Source: Clostridium sp. D53t1_180928_C8
GTDB lineage: Bacteria; Bacillota; Clostridia; Clostridiales; Clostridiaceae
Length of the DNA: 64,000 bases
Direction: 5' to 3'
Assembly: GCF_015667795.1 (NCBI RefSeq)
Contig: NZ_JADPEL010000014.1
Span: 1-64,000, forward strand
Shown here: positions 16,416 to 25,800 of the stretch, piece after piece
Layout of the letters: the number at the start of each line of letters is the position of its first letter
Position numbering within the stretch: position 1 is the first letter of the stretch
Notes under the pieces: model-generated
Told to the model about the DNA's origin: nothing
Databases searched by the model: none
What the model saw: the letters and a program-made list of their open reading frames with translations, nothing else
Translations under genes and position numbers: made by a program

Positions 16416-18437
16416 CTACTTTAACTCTAATAAATGAATTTCATTTACATAGTTATAGTAAGTTGAAGTATTTTCTGGAATTGTATCTACATTAACTGTA
16501 TTCCCGTTGTAAATCCATAAGTTTTTACGTTGGTAAACTGGCATATAAGTAGCCCAACTCATAATTTGATCTAACTCTTCTTTTACTAATGCTTTTCTTT
16601 CATCAAAATCAAGAGTCTGCATTACTTGTTTTAATAAATCATCTACTTTTTCATCTTGTACCCAAGTTCTATTAGAACCACCAGCTTTTACGAATTCACT
16701 ACCGAATAATTGAGTTAAATCACAGTCAGTAGAATTACCCCAAGCCATAACCCACATATCTATATCATCATTTTGTTGACGATTATTTAAAATTGAGAAG
16801 TCAAGGTCACTAACAATTAATTCAGCTCCTAATTCCTCCATATCTGATTTCATTTGAGTTAATATTGGTGTAGATGGATGAGATGCTGCACTACCGATAC
16901 CAACTTCAACGCTTAATTGTTTTCCATCCTTAACTAATTTGCCATTAACTTGCTCGTATCCAGCCTCTTTGAAACATTCTAATGCCTTATCTTTATCATA
17001 TCCCCAATATTCCTTAGCATCTTGTGGATATTCAGCTAATGTTGGAGTCATTGGTCTTTCAATAACTTCTGCTAATTCACCATAATAAGTAGCAATGGCT
17101 TGTTCTCTAGTCATTAAATGCATTAAACCTTCACGAACTTTTAAATCTGGAATTCTCTTGGCAGAAATTGCAATGTATCCATAACCTGGATTACCAATCA
17201 AAGAGTATTTAATTTCGTTAGCTTCCAATTCTTCCATTATCTCTAAAGAAGCACTTGGATCAGTGATATCAATATCACCTGAAATAACAGCATTTACTTT
17301 TTGCTCTTCATCAACTACTTGATATTTAATATTTTCAATTTTAGGAGTACCTAAAAAATAATCATCAAATTTAGTAACAGATACAACGTTATTGTCATAT
17401 CCAACCCATTTGTATGGACCAGATCCCATTGGTGAATCATTCTTAGATTTTATTTTTGATAAATCCCCTTTAGTAAATTCAGCATCATAGTAATGCTTTG
17501 GAGTTATAGGGTTTAAAGTTAATTGACGATCTGCTGTAATATTTACTCCATTTACCAATACTGTACAAGTTAAATCATCAACTTTTGTTATACCAGTAAT
17601 TGTTTCAACATCAATCCCATCTGCAAGACCTGCATTTATATAATCCTCAGATAATTTACTTACCCACCATGAAACTGCATCATAGTTATCTTTATATTTC
17701 TCATATTCACATTTAGCTAATAATTCTAAGAATTTATCACTATCAGATGCAACGCTATCAGCATCATAACCTTCATTTTTTAAGTACTCAACGAAAGTTG
17801 TTCCATCTCCTGGATCTCCATTTGGATCCCCTGCATACCAACCATCGCAATTTGATTCAATTAAAAATTGCATAAAGCTTTCTTCATTTCCAGCTTTTTC
17901 AGCAGCTTGAGCATTGATTTCTGCTACTTTTGTTGAATAATTAGCATCATCATAATAATATTCCTTCATTCCTACAATATCTACTGCTGAAACAAATGAT
18001 GACATTCCATCATATGTAGGGTCTGCATATACATAATAAGAAAATATTAAGTCATCAATAGTTACAGGCTTTCCATCATGGTATGTCATTCCATCTTTTA
18101 ACTTAATAGTATATAAAGTTTGTACACTTCCATCCTCTGCTGTTACTTCTTCTGAACTTATACTACCAGCCTTATCTATCAATTCATTATTTTCATCTCT
18201 TTCACAAACCTGTGTAAAAACTGTTTCAAATGCTTGTGCATCATAAGCTGATGTGTAAAAGAATGGATTAAATACTCCATTAAATGTTTGAGTACCGATA
18301 ACTAATGTATTACTGCTGCTACTGCTAGTAGTTCCATTATCCGTACTACTTCCTTCATTGCTTTTACTATTACCACACCCTGCTACAGTTAGTAACATAG
18401 TGGCCGATAATAATACTGCAAGTATCTTTCTTTTCAT
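16416..18437 (-). CDS. oppA: oligopeptide-binding lipoprotein OppA (solute-binding protein family 5)
   Basis: The 673-residue extracellular lipoprotein begins with a signal peptide and the lipobox LTVAGC, so the mature protein starts at a lipidated Cys. A Ser/Thr-rich linker follows, then the SBP_bac_5 fold with VTIDDLIFSYYVYADP and DSPMGSGPYKW regions. It is longer than typical OppA (about 540 residues), with an insert near residues 140-240. The ATG at 18437, preceded by AAAAAGGGGGAAA, is preferred to the longer ORF start at 18512. It captures peptides for OppBCDF. Confidence 0.94.
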   Translation of the reverse strand: MKRKILAVLLSATMLLTVAGCGNSKSNEGSSTDNGTTSSSSSNTLVIGTQTFNGVFNPFFYTSAYDAQAFETVFTQVCERDENNELIDKAGSISSEEVTAEDGSVQTLYTIKLKDGMTYHDGKPVTIDDLIFSYYVYADPTYDGMSSFVSAVDIVGMKEYYYDDANYSTKVAEINAQAAEKAGNEESFMQFLIESNCDGWYAGDPNGDPGDGTTFVEYLKNEGYDADSVASDSDKFLELLAKCEYEKYKDNYDAVSWWVSKLSEDYINAGLADGIDVETITGITKVDDLTCTVLVNGVNITADRQLTLNPITPKHYYDAEFTKGDLSKIKSKNDSPMGSGPYKWVGYDNNVVSVTKFDDYFLGTPKIENIKYQVVDEEQKVNAVISGDIDITDPSASLEIMEELEANEIKYSLIGNPGYGYIAISAKRIPDLKVREGLMHLMTREQAIATYYGELAEVIERPMTPTLAEYPQDAKEYWGYDKDKALECFKEAGYEQVNGKLVKDGKQLSVEVGIGSAASHPSTPILTQMKSDMEELGAELIVSDLDFSILNNRQQNDDIDMWVMAWGNSTDCDLTQLFGSEFVKAGGSNRTWVQDEKVDDLLKQVMQTLDFDERKALVKEELDQIMSWATYMPVYQRKNLWIYNGNTVNVDTIPENTSTYYNYVNEIHLLELK

Positions 18438-18578
18438 AATAAATTTCCCCCTTTTTATATTTCTAAAATTTATATAATAATCTATAAAAACCTTATAGAA
18501 ATTATCCCCCAATAATTTTGTTCCTTTTTTGTAATTTACTTTATTATATTACAGTTTATTACATTTTATATATTGTTA

Positions 18579-18607
18579 AATATATCATAGGTTTTTTATT
18601 AAGTCAA
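18579..18607 (-). promoter_or_regulatory. promoter of the opp operon
   Basis: On the minus strand TTGACT (18607-18602) and TATATT (18584-18579) are spaced 17 bp apart, giving a leader of about 135 nt before oppA. No CodY-like or other recognised operator was found near it. The rest of the 18438-18871 gap is AT-rich spacer plus the weak promoter of the rlmI-like gene (TATAAT at about 18833-18838). Confidence 0.6.
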
Positions 18608-18871
18608 TTATCAATCCCTATTTTTTTTAACACTTTATTCACTATTTTTTTATCTTTTTAATCATTTTACTGTCATAACCTATTTAAAAATCAAATTTTA
18701 TTATTTTAATATAAGTTCTCATTACGAAATTCATATATTTTTATCTATTTATTACAAATTTTATATTAATTTACATATAGAAATAGTAAATTATTTTATA
18801 AGTAAAATTTACACTGTTATTTAATAGTTATGTTATAATTTTATAAGATTTAAAATAAGGAGATGTAAATA

Positions 18872-20047
18872 ATGAGTAGTAAATTTTTCTTACATAAAGG
18901 AAAAAATAAAAGAGCTGAGCAAGGTCGTCCTTGGATATACATAGATGAAATAAATGAATATGATGGTGACTATGAAAATGGAGACATAGTTGAAGTATAT
19001 AATCATAAAAATTACTTCATAGGTAAAGGTTACATAAACGATAAAAGTAAAATAACAATTAGAATAATGACAAGGGATATAAATGAAGAAATAGATGAAG
19101 CTTTCTTCAAAAAAAGATTTGCTGCTGCATGGGATTACAGAAAAACTGTCATTGACACTTCTTCTTGCAGATTTATATTTGGAGAAGCAGATTTTCTTCC
19201 TGGATTAACTGTAGATAAATTTGAGGATTATTATGTAATACAAATTTCTACTTTAGGAATGGATAAATATAGAGACTTAATAGTTAAAATATTAGTGGAA
19301 GAATACAATGCTAAAGGTGTATATGAAAGAAGTGATATAAAAACTAGAGAAATTGAAGGCTTAGAACAAACTAAAGGCTTCTTAACCCCAGCCTTTGATA
19401 CTAATGTTGAAATTATTGAAAATGGAGTTAAATACATAGTTGATTTAGAAAATGGTCAAAAAACAGGATTCTTTTTAGATCAAAAAGAAAATAGAGCTGC
19501 AATGCATAAAATTTGTAAAGGTAGAGATGTTTTAGATTGCTTTACTCATACTGGTTCATTTGCCTTAAATGCAGGTATTGCGGGTGCAAAATCAGTTTTA
19601 GGAATTGATGTATCTCAACATGCAGTAGACTGTGCAACAAGAAATGCAGAGCTAAATAACCTACAAGATACAGTTAAATTTGAATGCCATAATGCTTTCG
19701 ATGTTCTTGGAGATTGGTCAAGAGAAGGTAAGCAATATGATGTTGTTATTTTAGATCCTCCTGCATTTACTAAATCTAGAAATACTGTTAATGCTGCAAT
19801 TAGAGGTTATAAAGAAATTAATCTTAGAGGATTAAAGATGGTTAAATCTGGAGGGTATTTTGCTACTTGTTCATGCTCTCATTATATGAGTGAAGAACAA
19901 TTAAAGAAAACCGTACTTGAAGCTGCTCATGATGCAAGAAAAACATTAAGACAAATTGAAGTTAGAACTCAAAGTTCAGACCATCCAATTCTTTGGAATT
20001 CTGATGAATCATACTACTTAAAATTCTTTATATTCCAAGTAGTTTAA
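18872..20047 (+). CDS. class I SAM-dependent rRNA methyltransferase, RlmI-like
   Basis: The 391-residue protein has an N-terminal PUA domain (about 1-80), a central linker domain and a C-terminal Rossmann methyltransferase. The SAM-binding motif is LDCFTHTGSFALNAG near residue 214 and the catalytic motif IV is LDPPAFTKS. RlmI methylates C1962 of 23S rRNA to m5C; the Cys in CSCSH is positioned like the family's C-terminal cysteine. The start has AAGGAGATG. It is a single-gene unit, divergent from opp. Confidence 0.9.
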   Translation: MSSKFFLHKGKNKRAEQGRPWIYIDEINEYDGDYENGDIVEVYNHKNYFIGKGYINDKSKITIRIMTRDINEEIDEAFFKKRFAAAWDYRKTVIDTSSCRFIFGEADFLPGLTVDKFEDYYVIQISTLGMDKYRDLIVKILVEEYNAKGVYERSDIKTREIEGLEQTKGFLTPAFDTNVEIIENGVKYIVDLENGQKTGFFLDQKENRAAMHKICKGRDVLDCFTHTGSFALNAGIAGAKSVLGIDVSQHAVDCATRNAELNNLQDTVKFECHNAFDVLGDWSREGKQYDVVILDPPAFTKSRNTVNAAIRGYKEINLRGLKMVKSGGYFATCSCSHYMSEEQLKKTVLEAAHDARKTLRQIEVRTQSSDHPILWNSDESYYLKFFIFQVV

Positions 20048-20067
20048 GATTAATTAAGTGATAATTT

Positions 20068-20098
20068 AATGTAGAAACTCTTTAAGGAGTTTCTACAT
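20068..20098. terminator. hairpin between the rlmI-like gene and the DUF2752 gene
   Basis: GTAGAAACTC pairs with GAGTTTCTAC (20071-20096). No strong T tract follows on the plus strand (ATATATATTT), so it may be a weak or bidirectional terminator between convergent genes. Confidence 0.6.
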
Positions 20099-20163
20099 AT
20101 ATATTTAAAATTCAGCCTAAGCTGAATTTATTCATTAAATTGTTACTTATCAACCTTGCTAAC

Positions 20164-20580
20164 TTATAACTGATTAAATATTGCTTTTTCATTATATTTC
20201 ATAGGTTCTACAGTAGGAAATAAAATTACCATTCTTATAATATATACTGTTATTAATAAAATAATAGCTATTATTAATATACATTTAAAATATTTTCTTT
20301 TAAGAACTAAAAGTAATATTACTACAAATGGTAACCAAAATAATGGATGAAATTTAAATGCTTTTATAATATCTCCATTAATTACTTCTGTAATAGCCCT
20401 ACTCATACCACATGATGGACATGGAACTCCTACAACACCCCTTATTAAACAAATACTTCCAGTAATTGAAGAAATTTTTTTCATAATCAAAAATATAATA
20501 AGTATTCCAAATGCTATTAAACTTAATACTTTTATAAATTTTATCTTTTTAGTATTATAACTAAAATATTTATTCATCAT
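20164..20580 (-). CDS. DUF2752 membrane protein
   Basis: The 138-residue protein has about three membrane segments and the family hallmark GVPCPSCGMSRAI near residues 48-60, a Cys-x-x-Cys motif facing the membrane. DUF2752 proteins are uncharacterised. The gene sits 21 bp downstream of the anti-sigma-like gene on the same strand, so it may belong to the same stress-response operon. The Cys pair could bind metal or act in redox, which is speculation. Confidence 0.8.
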   Translation of the reverse strand: MMNKYFSYNTKKIKFIKVLSLIAFGILIIFLIMKKISSITGSICLIRGVVGVPCPSCGMSRAITEVINGDIIKAFKFHPLFWLPFVVILLLVLKRKYFKCILIIAIILLITVYIIRMVILFPTVEPMKYNEKAIFNQL

Positions 20581-20601
20581 CTTAACCTAGTCACATATAA
20601 A

Positions 20602-21336
20602 TTAATAGTTACAATAAGGTATCGTATTTTCATCATAATTTAAATTATTATACATATCTTTAAAACTATTAATTTCCTCAGGATTTATTTTATAATATTT
20701 ATCATCTATATTCATAATATAATCCTTAATAATTATAGTATGATTACTTTCTAACCCATTAGTCTGAATTAAAAAATCCCATTCTCCTAATAATTGTTCT
20801 GGAACTTTTTCTTTAGAAATATTATTTATAAATTCAATAATATTATCTATATCTATTTTATTATCTATAGACTTATAAGTGTTTCCATCTATTATATTCT
20901 TAATTATTACTTTATCAATATTAGTAGAATCTATAAAACTATCTCCTAATGTATCTTGTAAACTAAACTCTTCTGGTATTCTTTTTTGTGTATCATTATC
21001 AACGGCACTTCTAGCTTCAGATTCATTATTACTAGCTATCTCAGGAATATCTCCACTATATCTTGCAATTTGATTATCTAAACTTTTTTCTATAGAATCT
21101 GACTTATTAAAATCAACTCCATATTTTACTGACATTCCAGCTATAAATATAAATGCAAAACATGCAGCAGTAGTCCATAATTTCTTGTTATTATACCATC
21201 TATTAGTTTTCTCTTGTTTTTCCTTATCTAAATTTTCTAGAGTTTCTTCAAGTTTATATTCAAAAGATTTTGGTAAGTCAAACTCTTGCTTTTCATTTTC
21301 ACTTTTATTTTCTAAATATTTATCAAATTTATCCAT
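20602..21336 (-). CDS. single-pass membrane protein, candidate anti-sigma factor
   Basis: The 244-residue protein has a cytoplasmic N-terminal region of about 50 charged residues, one membrane helix near 52-70 (LWTTAACFAFIFIAGM) and an extracytoplasmic domain of about 170 residues. Its start overlaps the end of the ECF sigma gene by 8 bases, the classic arrangement for a sigma/anti-sigma pair. There is no recognisable zinc-type anti-sigma motif (HxxxCxxC) and I do not recognise the outer domain. The assignment rests on context and topology. Confidence 0.65.
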   Translation of the reverse strand: MDKFDKYLENKSENEKQEFDLPKSFEYKLEETLENLDKEKQEKTNRWYNNKKLWTTAACFAFIFIAGMSVKYGVDFNKSDSIEKSLDNQIARYSGDIPEIASNNESEARSAVDNDTQKRIPEEFSLQDTLGDSFIDSTNIDKVIIKNIIDGNTYKSIDNKIDIDNIIEFINNISKEKVPEQLLGEWDFLIQTNGLESNHTIIIKDYIMNIDDKYYKINPEEINSFKDMYNNLNYDENTIPYCNY

Positions 21337-21892
21337 GAAGCTCCTCCTTTAAAATATTATATAGCTTTTCTTTTGCTCTAGATAACCTGGACTTTATAGT
21401 TCCTTCCCTTACATTAAGGACTTTTGCTATATCCTTATATTTCATATCCTCAAAGTAAAATAATATTGTTGTAGTTCTTAATTCATCATCTAAAGAATTA
21501 ATTGCATTATATAAAGATAAATCTTTATAACTATCATTAATCCTTATATTTTTAAAGTGATCTTTATCTACCGCTACTTCTCTAAATCGCTTTTTATATA
21601 AATTATTACTTTCATTTATAACTATTCTTATTAACCAAGTTTTAAAAAAGGCTTCATCCTTCAATGTTTTTATATTTTTATACGCCTTTAATATAGCCTC
21701 ACTAACTGCATCCTCTATGTCTTCTTCCTTACTTAATATAGATTTAGACACTCGATATAATGCGACCTTATTTATTCTAATTAAGTTACAAAAAGCATCC
21801 TTATCGCCTCTTTTTGCCCTTTTAACTTCCATTATCAATTCATCTTTACTTAGATTATCTATTGAAGCCTCCAAACTATTCGCTCCCTTCAT
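21329..21892 (-). CDS. ECF-type RNA polymerase sigma factor
   Basis: The 187-residue protein has sigma region 2 (about 25-95, including the EDIEDAVSEAILKAYKNI stretch) and region 4 (about 125-180, with YKDIAKVLNVREGTIKSRL as helix-turn-helix). There is no region 3, as in ECF sigma factors. It is probably controlled by the overlapping membrane protein. The start is uncertain: no good site precedes the ATG at 21892, and the ATG before EVKRAKRGDKDAF is an alternative. The target promoters are unknown. Confidence 0.9.
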   Translation of the reverse strand: MKGANSLEASIDNLSKDELIMEVKRAKRGDKDAFCNLIRINKVALYRVSKSILSKEEDIEDAVSEAILKAYKNIKTLKDEAFFKTWLIRIVINESNNLYKKRFREVAVDKDHFKNIRINDSYKDLSLYNAINSLDDELRTTTILFYFEDMKYKDIAKVLNVREGTIKSRLSRAKEKLYNILKEELHG

Positions 21893-22021
21893 CCATTAGA
21901 CTTAAATTCATCTCTCTTTGTTCCATAAAAGAACACTATAAAACTTTAATTTTATTAACCTAACTTATCCCCACTAACATAAAACAGAGTAGGAGTTCTC
22001 TTAGATATATTATAAATTAAA

Positions 22022-22057
22022 AAGCGACTGTTGCAAAAATTATTTGTACAGCCGCTA
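22022..22057 (-). terminator. terminator of the radical SAM gene
   Basis: On the minus strand AGCGGCTGT pairs with ACAGTCGCT and is followed by TTTTTAAT. The sigma-factor gene starts 130 bp further on. Confidence 0.8.
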
Positions 22058-22080
22058 TTAATATATCTATAAAATTAAAA

Positions 22081-23007
22081 TTATTTAAAATCTTTTCCTT
22101 GCCAAATATTATTATCTACAAGTGCTTTATCAATATCATTTAATACTTCCCATTTTTTCAAACTCCACATTGGCCCAACTAAGCTTTGTCTTGGTGCATC
22201 ACCTGTTAGTCTATGAACTACCATATCTTCTGGTATCATAGCTACACTCTTACATATTAAATCGATATAATCCTCTCTACTTAGAAGTTGTAATTCTCCA
22301 CTTTCATATTGTTCTACCATCTTAGTTCCCTGCATCAGATGTAACAAATGGAATTTAACTCCTTGAGCCCCTGAATGTGCAACATAATCTACGGTCTTTA
22401 GCATATCCTCTTTAGTTTCTCCTGGAAGTCCAAATATAGTATGTACAACAACTTCAATTCCTCTTTCCTGTAATTTCTTTAAACTACTATCAAAGGTTTC
22501 AAAATCATAACCTCTATTAAAATTATGTGCTGTTTTGTCATTTATAGTTTGTAATCCTAATTCAACCCAAAGATAAGTTTTTTTATTTAATTCTTCAAGA
22601 TAATCTAAAACATCATCATCTAAGCAATCAGGTCTTGTTCCTATAGATAAAGCAATAACATTTTTTTGAGCTAATGCTTCTTCATATTTTCTTCTTAGTT
22701 CCTCAACTGGAGCATATGTGTTTGTATAAGCCTGAAAATAAGCAATATACTTACCATCCTTCCACTTCTTTTCCATCATTTCTTTTCGGTCTTCAAACTG
22801 TTCTGTGATAGATAGTATTCTACTTCCAGCAAAATCTCCTGAACCTCTTGCACTACAAAAAGTACAACCTCCCTTTGCTACTTTTCCATCTCTATTAGGG
22901 CATGTAAATCCCCCATCTAGTGATATTTTATATATCTTTTCTCCAAATTTATTTCTTAGGAAATAATTTAAACTGTGATATCTTTTTCCATTCCACTCTT
23001 TTATCAT
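22081..23007 (-). CDS. TIGR01212-family radical SAM protein (YtqA-like)
   Basis: The 308-residue protein carries a radical SAM signature with the spacing GGFTCPNRDGKVAKGGCTFC, in which the three cysteines fit the longer C-x-n-C-x2-C arrangement of the YhcC/YtqA family. YhcC/YtqA-like sequences follow (FQAYTNTYAPVEELR, VVVHTIFGLPGET, GVKFHLLHLMQGT). Family members are iron-sulfur enzymes of unclear substrate, suspected to act in RNA or protein modification. It is a single-gene unit. Confidence 0.88.
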   Translation of the reverse strand: MIKEWNGKRYHSLNYFLRNKFGEKIYKISLDGGFTCPNRDGKVAKGGCTFCSARGSGDFAGSRILSITEQFEDRKEMMEKKWKDGKYIAYFQAYTNTYAPVEELRRKYEEALAQKNVIALSIGTRPDCLDDDVLDYLEELNKKTYLWVELGLQTINDKTAHNFNRGYDFETFDSSLKKLQERGIEVVVHTIFGLPGETKEDMLKTVDYVAHSGAQGVKFHLLHLMQGTKMVEQYESGELQLLSREDYIDLICKSVAMIPEDMVVHRLTGDAPRQSLVGPMWSLKKWEVLNDIDKALVDNNIWQGKDFK

Positions 23008-23078
23008 TTTTCTCTCCTTATATTAATAGCTATTTATATTAATACATTTATTTTAATATTAAATAATGTAATTAAAAT

Positions 23079-23110
23079 AGAGGTAACGCATATAAGCATT
23101 AACCTCTTTT
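23079..23110 (-). terminator. terminator of the lipoprotein gene
   Basis: AGAGGTTAATGC and GCGTTACCTCT pair with one bulge on the minus strand, followed by ATTTTAATT. Confidence 0.65.
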
Positions 23111-23145
23111 ATTTTTTACTATATTATAAATTACTTATTAATTAA

Positions 23146-24228
23146 TTACAATTTAATCATTTCTTCGCTTTTCATATTAAAACTGTATTTACCTGTAATA
23201 TCATCAATACTACCATCAGATTTATAAACATCCATTATTAATTTATCTCCATCAAAATATCCAGCTTTAACATTATATATATCTTTATTAAAAATATCAT
23301 CTAATTTAGCATCTACAGCTTTTCCATCATCAGCCTTATATATATTTAATCTACTTATCCCACTTTGATTTTTATAATTAACCGCTATATTATCATCCTC
23401 TTTAGAAAATATAAAATCATCTATTTTTATATTATTTAATAAATCTACTGATACAATTTTACTTGTAACTGGCTTTTCTAAAACTTCTTGCAGACTATTT
23501 AGTGTTGAACCTTGAGATGCTGTGTCTTGAGATATATCATCAACTCCGTCTTTCATTAATGAATTATCAATATAAGCAATACAAATAAATGTATTCTTAT
23601 CATCTATAGTCGAAATAGCCACCTTTTGACCAGTAAATCCCAAAACTACTTTTCCAAAGTTATTATTAGGTACTTTTTCCTTGTATAGCATAATCTTATT
23701 TTCTCTTAAATATGTATCCTTAGGAATATTATTCAAGCTTATTATTAAGCTACTTTTACCACCCTTTTCTCCAATTATTCTTAATGAATTATTATTTATG
23801 TATAATTCTCTTTCTGTCTTTGAGTTTATTTCTGCTATACTATAATTTTCATCATTTCTATTTACCTTGATAATATAACTTTCTAAGTTACTCTTAGGTT
23901 CAATACTTGAATCTCTAATAACATTAAAAATATAATATCCAAACTCACTACTTACTATAGTTTTATCTAATTGAAATCCTGTTATATCAGAAACTCCTTC
24001 TGATATACTAACATTCTCCTTAATTAACTCACTTTCACAAATATCATTAGCTTTTGCTATATCACCATTTCTAATATTTATTAAATAATTAGTTGCTAAA
24101 TCCTTTCCTTTGAATACATCAAATAAATCTATGTTTGCTTCCGTATTCTCATTTATCTTAGTACATCCTATTAATAAACTAATTGTTAAAATCAATATGC
24201 TACTTAAAACTCTTTTAAAATTAACCAT
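23146..24228 (-). CDS. predicted lipoprotein of unknown function
   Basis: The 360-residue protein starts with a lipoprotein signal peptide; SLLIGC near residues 17-22 is the lipobox. The mature part has an NTF2-like or DUF4878-like look at about 35-130 (a NYLINIRNGDIAKANDICES start) followed by a beta-rich region of about 200 residues. No catalytic motif is evident and I do not recognise the family. It is transcribed alone, divergent from the YkvI-like transporter. Confidence 0.7.
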   Translation of the reverse strand: MVNFKRVLSSILILTISLLIGCTKINENTEANIDLFDVFKGKDLATNYLINIRNGDIAKANDICESELIKENVSISEGVSDITGFQLDKTIVSSEFGYYIFNVIRDSSIEPKSNLESYIIKVNRNDENYSIAEINSKTERELYINNNSLRIIGEKGGKSSLIISLNNIPKDTYLRENKIMLYKEKVPNNNFGKVVLGFTGQKVAISTIDDKNTFICIAYIDNSLMKDGVDDISQDTASQGSTLNSLQEVLEKPVTSKIVSVDLLNNIKIDDFIFSKEDDNIAVNYKNQSGISRLNIYKADDGKAVDAKLDDIFNKDIYNVKAGYFDGDKLIMDVYKSDGSIDDITGKYSFNMKSEEMIKL

Positions 24229-24361
24229 ATCAATCTCCTTATATACTTTTATTACTCTTAAATTTATTTTTCCTAATAAAATATAGCTTATTCACAAAAA
24301 AAGAATAATTGTACTGTAACCTTTATATATTAGATATTAGAAATATATTGGGGGGATATAC

Positions 24362-25423
24362 GTGAAAAAGGATTTCACTAAGATTTTTCAAATTGCTGTT
24401 GTATTTATTGGAACAGTTGTAGGCGCTGGACTTGCTTCCGGTAAAGAAATTACTCAATTTTTTACCTCTTTTGGTTTGACTAGTTTTTTGGGAATACTCT
24501 TTTGTGGAGTGTTTTATGTATTGATGGGGTCAATAATAGCTAAAATAGGTATTAAATATAGTCTTAACTCTTATAGCGATGTTCTAAAAATAATAAGTCC
24601 TAATTTATTAGGTAAAATAACAGGAATAATAACAACCTTTTATTTAATTTCTAGTGCATCAATTATTCTAGCTGGAAGTGGTGCTTTAATTAATCAATTT
24701 TTTGGTATCCCAAAAATTATTGGTTCTCTAATTATGCTATGTATAGCTTGTATATTTTTATTAAGAGATACCGAAGGTCTTATTGAAGTAAATTCATTTA
24801 TTGTTCCAGCTTTATTAGGTACAATTACTCTTATTCTAGTGCTATATTTTTTATTTTGTAAAGACTCTATTTCATTACAACATATTGCTAGCTTTGAACC
24901 TCCTAAAAAAGGTGTTTTTGTTTCTACAATACTTTATGCAGGATATAACATACTTTGCTGTTCTGGTGTATTAGTTCCATTAAGTAATGAAACTAAAAAT
25001 TCTAAGATAATGGTTTACGGAGTTGCATTTGGGGCTTTAGGCCTAACATTATTATCTGGAGCTATTAACTTATTGTTGCTAGCTAATCAACCATATATAT
25101 TTGAACTTGAAATACCATTACTTCTAGTTGCCCAAAGATTTGGAACTGTTATTCAAGCTCTATTATTAGTAATAATTTGGCTTGAAATGTTCTCTACCGA
25201 AGTTTCAGATGTTTACTCAATTAGTAAAACATTAGAACAAACTTTTAATATTAAATTTAAAAAAGGAATCTTTATTGTTTTAGCTGTAGCTCTACCAATA
25301 TCACAAATTGGATTTTCAAATTTAATCTCAACACTCTATCCTCTTTTTGGTTTACTTAGCTTAATATTTATAACACAATGTATTTATTTCTATTATAAAC
25401 ATAAATCCGAGCTTAATAGTTAA
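24362..25423 (+). CDS. YkvI-like membrane transporter (APC superfamily)
   Basis: This 353-residue protein with about ten membrane helices has the family opening AVVFIGTVVGAGLASGKEI, where the unwound glycine-rich segment of helix 1 would bind substrate and ion. YkvI-like proteins are related to spore germinant-receptor GerAB subunits and amino-acid transporters, with no proven substrate. The start is GTG with TTGGGGGGAT upstream. It may encode an amino-acid permease; no linked pathway gene supports a specific substrate. Confidence 0.8.
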   Translation: MKKDFTKIFQIAVVFIGTVVGAGLASGKEITQFFTSFGLTSFLGILFCGVFYVLMGSIIAKIGIKYSLNSYSDVLKIISPNLLGKITGIITTFYLISSASIILAGSGALINQFFGIPKIIGSLIMLCIACIFLLRDTEGLIEVNSFIVPALLGTITLILVLYFLFCKDSISLQHIASFEPPKKGVFVSTILYAGYNILCCSGVLVPLSNETKNSKIMVYGVAFGALGLTLLSGAINLLLLANQPYIFELEIPLLLVAQRFGTVIQALLLVIIWLEMFSTEVSDVYSISKTLEQTFNIKFKKGIFIVLAVALPISQIGFSNLISTLYPLFGLLSLIFITQCIYFYYKHKSELNS

Positions 25424-25800
25424 ATTGCGAACTAAAACTTAGATACCACTTTTCTGAAAATCAATGGCTTTAAAACTTTAATTTATAATTTAAAGCTGAT
25501 TTCCCCTAAAATTAACAACTTATCATACAAATTTGTAGCAAGAATTGTTAACTATATGGTGGGGAACTAAGAAAAACAGTGAAGATAAAAAATGAAATAT
25601 TAATTTGGAGGGAAGCATTGAAATTGAGCTGTATAATTTAATAATTTATGTAGTAAAACTTGCCTGAAGAAGTTTTTAACATTTGAAGCTTTAGCAAATT
25701 TTACAGAATCAATTATATAAATTTAAATTCAAAACTTCACTACTTCCCGTAAAAGTAATATTCCATTTTCATCCTCACTGTAGTTCGAAGTTTTATTCAA
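25424..25800. other. long intergenic region between convergent genes; possible distal hairpin
   Basis: No ORF of useful length was found. A GGAGG-preceded TTG gives only seven codons. AAAACTTC at 25733-25740 and GAAGTTTT near 25785-25792 can pair with partial support from ACTAC/GTAGT, and could act as a long-loop terminator. A 13/15 match to the CodY box (25448-25462) lies between the ends of two genes and is not judged meaningful. The region may be gene debris. Confidence 0.4.

Noticed and set aside
18438-18512. 25-residue N-terminal extension of OppA
   Set aside because: It would place 25 extra residues before a clear lipoprotein signal peptide; the internal ATG has a strong ribosome binding site.
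25448-25462. 13/15 CodY-box-like sequence
   Set aside because: It lies between the 3' ends of convergent genes, with no promoter nearby, and such AT-rich matches occur by chance.
25560-25660. GGAGG-preceded TTG in the 25.4-25.8 kb gap as a small gene
   Set aside because: The frame closes after seven codons.
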